From assembly GCF_004217045.1 (NCBI RefSeq), contig NZ_SGXM01000013.1:1-64000 (forward strand): DNA of 64,000 nucleotides, given 5' to 3'. This document shows positions 59,457 through 64,000 of the stretch, in pieces. Under the pieces are notes generated by a model. The model had not been told where the DNA came from, ran no database searches, and was given only the letters and a program-made list of their open reading frames with translations. The position numbers and the translations under genes were made by a program. Source of the stretch: Cupriavidus agavae. Its GTDB lineage: Bacteria; Pseudomonadota; Gammaproteobacteria; Burkholderiales; Burkholderiaceae. Numbering within the stretch: position 1 is the first letter of the stretch; the number at the start of each line of letters is the position of its first letter.

Positions 59457-60383
59457 TCAGAACAGCGCAAGCTGGTCATCGGGCACGAAGACCAGCATTG
59501 TGGCCGCCTGCACGCTTGGCTGCTTGGGATCAGCACTCACGTGAAGGGTAAGTTCAACTTTGTCCTCGTTTGGCGATGGCGAAGGATTCAACTCAGTGCA
59601 ATCAGCCGGCGCTGGTACCGCTTCACTCAACGATTCCATTGCCTCACGGAAACGCTGGAGTCGCAGCTTCGCACCCCACCCTCCAAGGACGTGAGCCGGT
59701 GTGAACCATGTGCCCCAAGCTTCGACGGATAGCGCGTTGCCGTGCACGACGATGGCGGGGATATGCAGGAGCGACAACTGCACGTACGCCATATGCACAC
59801 ACCGTGGATCGATGTCGATACACGTCGCATGCATCGACTGCTGGTAGTTGCGCCCGGCGTCGTGGAGCGCATCGGCGCAGGCAATCACCATCCCGGCCGC
59901 GCCACAGGCCGGCTCGCTGATCGAGACGAAACCATCGCGATCGATGTAGGGATTGCCATCGCCGTTGTTGATGCTTGCCATCAGACGCGAGACGCTGTAG
60001 GGCGTGAAGAACTGCCCTGCCCGATCGTTGCCGAGCTCGAGCAACATGTACGTCTGACCAAGAACGTCAGCCAAGCCGTCACCATGCGGGACAAGCTGCT
60101 GCACCCGAGCTTCAAAGGTCATCGTCAAGGCGCGCAGCATATGCGAGAACCGGACCAGGTCCTCGCGTTCATAGCGCTTCACGATCTCCAGATAACGCTT
60201 CTCCCGCGCATCGAACTGGTGGCGGTCGACCGCGTTGCTGATGGCAAGCGCCGACAGTTCGACAAAGTCGGAGAAGACCTCGTGCATTGAGTGGCGGTGC
60301 CCAAAGGCTTTGAAATAGGAAAGCAGCTGTTTGTGGGGATCGCTGGCGGTGCCTTCGAACCTGCGTTTGGCGGCCTTACTCAT
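59457..60383 (-). CDS. N6-DNA-methyltransferase-like protein without catalytic motif IV
   Basis: 308 residues. GQFFTPYSVSRLMA (123-136) and the SAM-binding motif SEPACGAAGMVIACADA (156-172) are those of type I HsdM-like N6-adenine methyltransferases, followed by HATCIDIDPRCVHMAYVQL. But the segment where [ND]PP[YF] should follow reads HGNALSVEAWGTWFTPAHVL with no such motif, and the chain soon ends. It may bind SAM or DNA without methylating. Its start overlaps the small gene at 60376-60516. Such proteins travel with PRTRC-type backbones. Confidence 0.85.
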   Translation of the reverse strand: MSKAAKRRFEGTASDPHKQLLSYFKAFGHRHSMHEVFSDFVELSALAISNAVDRHQFDAREKRYLEIVKRYEREDLVRFSHMLRALTMTFEARVQQLVPHGDGLADVLGQTYMLLELGNDRAGQFFTPYSVSRLMASINNGDGNPYIDRDGFVSISEPACGAAGMVIACADALHDAGRNYQQSMHATCIDIDPRCVHMAYVQLSLLHIPAIVVHGNALSVEAWGTWFTPAHVLGGWGAKLRLQRFREAMESLSEAVPAPADCTELNPSPSPNEDKVELTLHVSADPKQPSVQAATMLVFVPDDQLALF

Positions 60384-60516
60384 GGGCGGCGCCTAAGCAG
60401 AAATGGGTACGCTCGACGGTTGGAAAAGGCGTAGCCTCCAGCCTGGCCACCCGATCCACATCGGTCGTGCTGAATTGTTCTGCGGCCAGGAGTTGGCCAA
60501 TCAACTGGTTGTACAT
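60376..60516 (-). CDS. 46-residue unknown protein
   Basis: A short frame MYNQLIGQLLAAEQ...TDVDRVARLEATP...FCLGAAHE whose stop overlaps the methyltransferase-like start (ATGAGTAA), a typical coupling arrangement. It is preceded by a backbone leader hairpin. No strong ribosome-binding site. Confidence 0.55.
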   Translation of the reverse strand: MYNQLIGQLLAAEQFSTTDVDRVARLEATPFPTVERTHFCLGAAHE

Positions 60517-60542
60517 CGTCTCGAAGGGAATGCCGGGACCCG

Positions 60543-60569
60543 CCCGCAGGGACTCGGTCCCATGCGGGG
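60543..60569 (-). promoter_or_regulatory. Leader hairpin before the 46-residue gene
   Basis: Minus-strand CCCCGCATGGGACCGAGTCCCTGCGGG: inner GGGAC/GTCCC, outer CCCGCA/TGCGGG. It ends 26 bases before the ATG. Confidence 0.63.
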
Positions 60570-60582
60570 TTATTGTGGAGGC

Positions 60583-61062
60583 TCAGTGCAAGCCAAGCGA
60601 TGGCACTGTGGGCGTGAAGCCCATGGCCCACCATTGCGCGACAGGATGATTCGGGAAATCCGGAATCTCGACAACCCGGAAGATCTCCTGCACAAGCACG
60701 ATCGCCGAAGGGCGCGCAAGCACGGCTTCGCGCTATCTCTCCTGCAGCCGGAGCCAGGTCAGCTCGGCGCGGGCGATGTGATCCCATTGGAGCGGCAGCA
60801 ACGACTCGTCGAAACGTTCGGCACCTTCGGCAGTCATGACCGCGACGACTTCGTGATAACGGCCAAATTCATGCGGAAAGCCGCGACGCACGAAACGGAG
60901 AATCGCGGGGTCCGGGTTGCCGAGAATGCGTTGCAACTGGCGGATATACACGGCGCACTCGCGGCGCGAGCGTTCGCTATAGTCATCGCGGCCAACCTGT
61001 GCGCACGGCTCTTCGGCCGGGACAGGCCCTACTTCGATATCGATGGTTTTGGAATGAAACAT
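60583..61062 (-). pseudogene. Unknown backbone protein interrupted by an amber codon
   Basis: The ATG at 61062 (AGGGG upstream) opens a frame that stops with TAG at 60733 after RAELTWLRLQER. The same frame continues without further stop to TGA at 60583, reading REAVLARPSAIVLVQEIFRV and AQWWAMGFTPTVPS. That would give 159 residues. The part before the TAG (VYIRQLQRILGNPDPAILRF, EVVAVMTAEG, PLQWDHIARAE) is homologous to 61523-62092. A Tyr codon changed to TAG is the simplest explanation. Function unknown. Confidence 0.6.
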
Positions 61063-61089
61063 GCGTTTCCCCTACAGGATGGGGAAACG

Positions 61090-61118
61090 CCCCCCCGGGA
61101 TCGCTTCCCGGATGGGTG
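61090..61118 (-). promoter_or_regulatory. Leader hairpin before the gene at 61062
   Basis: Minus-strand CACCCAT-CCGGGA-AGCGA-TCCCGG-GGGG: inner 6-bp CCGGGA/TCCCGG, 27 bases before the ATG. Confidence 0.63.
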
Positions 61119-61159
61119 TAGAACCGCGCGCGAGCCAGAAGGACAGCGCGCGGCGGTGA

Positions 61160-61363
61160 TCAGACCGGTTGCTCCGAGAGATGAGCGAACCTGACCAGCA
61201 CCCACAGCACGGCAATGGCCAGAGTGGCCACTACAAGCGTGGAGAGCTGAAACGAAAGCAGTGCGACGTTCGCCGAGGTGAGGATGAAGAACAACGCTGC
61301 GAAAAGGATCACAACCAACGCAACGATCGCGGCGGCCGTTTCCGGGGTTTTAATGAAGGGCAT
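61160..61363 (-). CDS. Small two-helix membrane protein
   Basis: 67 residues. Two hydrophobic helices (AAIVALVVILFAALFFILTS, about 11-30, and LVVATLAIAVLWVLVRF, about 43-59) with a short loop. First gene behind the promoter and dyad site 8, separated from the next gene by a leader hairpin. No family recognised. Confidence 0.65.
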   Translation of the reverse strand: MPFIKTPETAAAIVALVVILFAALFFILTSANVALLSFQLSTLVVATLAIAVLWVLVRFAHLSEQPV

Positions 61364-61393
61364 GATGACTCCAGACGGAAGACGGAGCCATGG

Positions 61394-61418
61394 CCCATCA
61401 GGGACAAAGCCCCAATGG
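61394..61418 (-). promoter_or_regulatory. Leader hairpin before the two-helix membrane gene
   Basis: Minus-strand CCATTGGGGCTTTGTCCCTGATGGG: outer CCAT/ATGG, inner GGG/CCC, 30 bases before the ATG. Confidence 0.6.
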
Positions 61419-61457
61419 ATGAAGGAAATTGATAGCCGGGGAACCGGCGGTGTCGAT

Positions 61458-61511
61458 GCGCGTAGCGCGGAGAATCGGGCGAATATTACCTCGCCTTCCC
61501 CCGCCCGACAA
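61458..61511 (-). promoter_or_regulatory. Promoter with variant dyad GCGC-GTA-GCGC (site 8)
   Basis: Minus-strand TTGTCG (61511-61506), 17-bp spacer, TAATAT (61488-61483). The dyad at 61458-61468, flanked by the same TCGAT as the other sites, starts 14 bases after the -10 box. The arms differ from GCGTC but stay paired. Confidence 0.68.
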
Positions 61512-61522
61512 GATTCCTATGC

Positions 61523-62092
61523 TCAGGAAGGCTTCACGGCCGCGGCGCGCGCCAGCCGGTTCGATTCGCGCAGGCGATTGACCACGGCCCAGCGGCGCTG
61601 CTCGACCTCTTCGGGATTCTCGAGACTCGAGTAGTCTTGCACCGGGCCGCCCCCGATGAACGGCTTGTAGTCCTGCGGCAGCCTGCCTTCGGCTTTGGCT
61701 TTCTCGCGCTGCAGGCGCCCGAGCCCATCGCTGGTCTCCGTGATCGCGACATAGTCCCATCGCGCCGGCACCGCGTCCTCGGCGAACCAGATCTCCCCTT
61801 CGCCCTGCCCCACGAGCGCGACCACGTCATAAATACTTCCCAAGGATGAGGGGTTAGCGCGCACCTCGAAGCGCAGCACCTCGGGCCGGGGATGCCAGAA
61901 CACCCGGTCCAGATAGCGCTTGAAAATGAACGCGTCCAGCCGGGCGATCTCGCCATACAGCGGCTCGCCAGGCGCAACGAACTGCGGCTCATCCTTAGGG
62001 CGATTACCCAGCGATACCTCGCGCGCGGTGGTGGTGGGGGTGGGAAACATGGGAATTCCGGTAAAAGACGCCCGAAATTCTATCCCTTTCAC
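61523..62092 (-). CDS. Unknown backbone protein, paralogue of 60583-61062
   Basis: 189 residues from a GTG with GGAG 6 bases upstream, or 175 from the ATG at 62050. The core (AFIFKRYLDRVFWHPRPEVL, SIYDVVALVGQGEGEIWF, PARWDYVAITETSDGLGRLQ) aligns with the neighbouring gene; the C-terminal tail (IGGGPVQDYSSLENPEEVEQ) is extra. No enzyme motif. The pair is probably an old tandem duplication. Confidence 0.68.
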   Translation of the reverse strand: MKGIEFRASFTGIPMFPTPTTTAREVSLGNRPKDEPQFVAPGEPLYGEIARLDAFIFKRYLDRVFWHPRPEVLRFEVRANPSSLGSIYDVVALVGQGEGEIWFAEDAVPARWDYVAITETSDGLGRLQREKAKAEGRLPQDYKPFIGGGPVQDYSSLENPEEVEQRRWAVVNRLRESNRLARAAAVKPS

Positions 62093-62152
62093 GCCCTACT
62101 CCTGAAGTCGCGCCGGGGAAATGGATGGCCGCGCAGTTCGCCCGCCGGCCGC

Positions 62153-62190
62153 TTTGACTTCGATATGGAGCCGGCATCTTGGGTCAAAGA
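62153..62190. promoter_or_regulatory. Inverted CTTTGAC boxes between divergent genes
   Basis: CTTTGAC and GTCAAAG (7-bp arms, 24 bases apart) lie between the divergent genes starting at 62092 and 62212. Each could serve as a -35 box reading inward, with TATCGA on the minus strand as a possible -10. Confidence 0.4.
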
Positions 62191-62211
62191 CCATTTCATA
62201 CCTCAGCTGCC

Positions 62212-62532
62212 ATGCGCTTCACCCGATTCGGACGCCACGACCCCATCACCTTCGGACCCCGCCGCCAGGCCGCCTTCGCTCGCAAGCAGCAGCGTGAGCG
62301 CGATAGGTATCCGCTCTTTGCGGAACATGTCGCCGCCGAGCAGCATGGCGCCGACGAAAAGTTCGAACGCCGCCAGCGGCGATCGGACCGGCTCGAGGCA
62401 ACGACGCCCAATCTGCACGCCCGGATCTGGCGCGAAAAGCGCGACGCTCGCAAGGCGCGCCGAGATCCTTTCGCCATGCCATCCATGAGGGGCCGGGTCG
62501 GCAGCGGGCGACCAGTAACGACTGCTAGCTAG
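62212..62532 (+). CDS. Highly charged unknown protein
   Basis: 106 residues, extremely rich in Arg, His and Glu (RFGRHDPITFGPRRQAAFAR, WREKRDARKARRDPF). It could bind nucleic acid. No recognised family and only a weak ribosome-binding site, so the start is uncertain. The opposite strand also has an open frame of similar length, which lowers confidence. Confidence 0.45.
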   Translation: MRFTRFGRHDPITFGPRRQAAFARKQQRERDRYPLFAEHVAAEQHGADEKFERRQRRSDRLEATTPNLHARIWREKRDARKARRDPFAMPSMRGRVGSGRPVTTAS

Positions 62533-62653
62533 TCTCAGCTTGGTGCCCGCTTTCGAACCTGGAACGGCGCTCCATCAAGCGCCGTGGCTGTTGGTACTTA
62601 CCGAGCCCGGTCGTCGGCCCGGACCCCGCGCCGTCGCCGTGGGGCCGTTGCCG

Positions 62654-62971
62654 TCACGTTACGTCATGGTGGCGAGCATGTTGTCTGCCGCCTTCGTTCG
62701 CAGCACCGCAGGCCCACTTGACGAGCAGTCCGAGTATCGTCATGACCGCGCCAAATAGGAAAACGAGGAATGCTATTCCGTAAAGGCCTCCGCCTGTTCC
62801 TTCCACCGCGAGAAAATACATCGGATAGCCGCCCATAAAGCATATACAGGCACATGCCAGCCAATACAACCACCACAGCCAACGAAACCTTCCACTCCCA
62901 AAGCGGCTTAGGATGTAGAGCACGGCGGCGATACATCCTAAAGCGGTCGTAACGAAACCAAGAAATCCCAT
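62654..62971 (-). CDS. Small integral membrane protein
   Basis: 105 residues with three hydrophobic helices (FVTTALGCIAAVLYILSRF, LWWLYWLACACICFMGGYPM, LYGIAFLVFLFGAVMTILGL) and a charged C-terminal tail. No family recognised. It lies outside the leader/dyad pattern of the backbone and may belong to the host DNA. Confidence 0.6.
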   Translation of the reverse strand: MGFLGFVTTALGCIAAVLYILSRFGSGRFRWLWWLYWLACACICFMGGYPMYFLAVEGTGGGLYGIAFLVFLFGAVMTILGLLVKWACGAANEGGRQHARHHDVT

Positions 62972-63402
62972 AGCTAGTTATTCGTATTCTCGAACGATCG
63001 AATTTGCGTAGGCCGCCTCTTGTGCACGGCACATCTGACATACGCATCATACCCAGCTCGCATACGGCAGCCGAATAGTCCTCAACGAATCTGAGGCTTC
63101 ATGCTGGCTTCACCATCAACCCATAGCGGCTCGGTATCTTCCGCCCTTTGGAATAGCTCTCGCAGATGCGAAAGGCAGGTCGCCAAAGCCCGTTGCCGCC
63201 TTCCGAGCTGTGCGTCGGCTCGTGGACGGCGAAGAGTGAGCAGTTTCCGATCCTCCAGGCGCCTCTGCGGAACGACCGCTCGTGGCCGGGAACGGTCTTT
63301 AGGAGCATAGGTTTGGCGATAAGCAAAGGCGCCTACCGCTCTTTGTACGAATCTTTCAATATCGGCGGCCTTTCGCGAGCTCCCAAAACACACGGCGGCA
63401 CA
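62972..63402. other. Intergenic stretch without genes
   Basis: About 430 bases with only shadow frames. No promoter or repeat that I can support. Confidence 0.4.
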
Positions 63403-63428
63403 AAAAAAGCCCGGCTTTTCAGTCGGGC
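63401..63428 (-). terminator. Terminator of the HD-GYP gene
   Basis: Minus-strand GCCCGACTGAAAAGCCGGGC (one mismatch) followed by seven T, 40 bases behind the stop at 63468. Confidence 0.88.
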
Positions 63429-63467
63429 AAACATCATGAACACGGTTGTAACATCGATTCGACGCAG

Positions 63468-64000
63468 TTAATTTATTGCAAGCTCCGGAAAGAGGTCGAC
63501 AAACGATTTCGACATTGCGAGGAAGGAGCGCGCAATGTGAGGATCGAACGCGTTGCCGATCTCTCTTTCGATCACCTGGCATGCGAACTCGTGGCTCTTG
63601 CCTAGTTTATAGGCTCTACTCGAACGCAGCGCATCGTATGTGTCGACGATGGCCATCATGCGCGCTGTAAGCGGGATATCGTCGGCGGAAAGTCTGTTGG
63701 GATAGCCAGTACCATCCCAGCGCTCGTGATGGCAGGCAGCCATGGCATGAAGATAACCAAGCGCGGGATTGGGTTGAGATACTACCGATGATGCAAGCTC
63801 GGCGATTCTGCGCCCATGATAGGTATGCGCTTGGATCAGTTTGTACTCTTGCGGGGATAGGCTTCGCGGGGCGAGTAAGACTTCGGGCGGCACGCATACT
63901 TTTCCGACGTCGTGATAGAACGCCCCGAACGCCATTGCTTCCGGGTCTATCACCCCCTTCACCGCATCCTGGAGTCTGGCTGCGAAGGCCAGCATTAAGC
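63468..64000 (-). CDS. HD-GYP domain c-di-GMP phosphodiesterase, N-terminus beyond the window
   Basis: At least 175 residues. The frame is open to the window edge; the ATG at 63995 is probably internal. The HD-GYP core is visible: AFYHDVGKVCVPPEVL (HD pair), HTYHGRRIAELA, CHHERWDGTGYPNRLSADDI (the HHExxxGxGYP signature) and MMAIVDTYDALRSSRAYK. Such proteins hydrolyse cyclic di-GMP and control biofilm and motility. The N-terminal first histidine block and any sensor domain lie outside. Confidence 0.88.
   Translation of the reverse strand, partial: LMLAFAARLQDAVKGVIDPEAMAFGAFYHDVGKVCVPPEVLLAPRSLSPQEYKLIQAHTYHGRRIAELASSVVSQPNPALGYLHAMAACHHERWDGTGYPNRLSADDIPLTARMMAIVDTYDALRSSRAYKLGKSHEFACQVIEREIGNAFDPHIARSFLAMSKSFVDLFPELAIN

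Noticed and set aside
59457..60383. A type I restriction-modification system
   Set aside because: Only one HsdM-like protein is present, without the NPPF-type motif and with no HsdS or HsdR gene nearby.
28036..61468. Reading the GCGTC dyads as transcription terminators
   Set aside because: No T-run follows any copy, and several lie right behind promoter boxes at the 5' end of transcripts.
1..64000. CRISPR arrays, tRNA or rRNA genes, insertion sequences
   Set aside because: No regularly spaced repeats, no tRNA or rRNA sequence and no transposase or terminal inverted repeats were recognised on reading both strands.

Overview
The window is high-GC DNA, and its gene families and codon bias fit a Burkholderiales betaproteobacterium of the Cupriavidus/Ralstonia/Burkholderia type. 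That placement is an inference from gene content. I see no rRNA, tRNA, CRISPR array or intact transposase.

Region 1 (about 0.3-23.7 kb) is an accessory redox and detoxification region. A DUF3626 gene comes first. Then a LysR regulator lies divergent from an SDR/old-yellow-enzyme/pirin/double-isochorismatase operon. On the minus strand follow three related aldo-keto reductases (one frameshifted), a secreted cupin and a secreted alpha/beta hydrolase. Two tandem LysR paralogues lead into a plus-strand run: a two-domain carboxymuconolactone-decarboxylase-like protein, two exported alpha/beta hydrolases, an NmrA-like reductase, an MFS transporter and a three-subunit PaoABC-type molybdenum aldehyde oxidoreductase.

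Region 2 (about 24.0-46.5 kb) is a plasmid- or ICE-like backbone, almost all on the minus strand. It holds an SbcC/SbcD-like pair, a broken PAPS-reductase-like gene, a Gp3/recombination-directionality-like protein, DUF932, DUF3085 and DUF5983 proteins, a SlyB-like lipoprotein and many unknowns. A short divergent plus-strand operon encodes a DUF1845/AcaB-like protein, a membrane-anchored Ala/Pro-rich protein and a bactofilin. The region ends in a PRTRC cassette (ParB, E, C, F, B, A, ThiF). In that cassette C, B, A and ThiF match a ubiquitin-like protein, an E2-like protein, a JAMM peptidase and an E1-like enzyme. The reading frame of C is broken, and the start of F may be too.

Region 3 (about 46.5-59.3 kb) interrupts the backbone with unrelated genes: unknown proteins between decayed repeats, an exported alpha/beta hydrolase, a frameshifted isochorismatase, a cupin, NmrA/SDR oxidoreductases, two AraC regulators and a LysR regulator. 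Region 4 (about 59.3-62.6 kb) returns to the backbone style, with an N6-methyltransferase-like protein lacking its catalytic motif and a pair of paralogous unknown proteins. The window ends in a membrane protein and a 5'-truncated HD-GYP phosphodiesterase.

The most striking signal lies outside the proteins. Eight short dyads (GCGTC-N3-GACGC or a variant) sit in front of separate backbone operons. Three sit immediately downstream of sigma70-type promoters with exact 17-bp spacers, and a fourth sits behind a clear -10 box. In addition, about fourteen backbone leaders carry a nested CCC/GGG/CCC/GGG hairpin just before the start codon. The arms pair in every copy although the sequences differ. 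Together they look like an element-wide regulon with a shared operator and a shared structured 5' leader, present on both sides of the inserted region 3.
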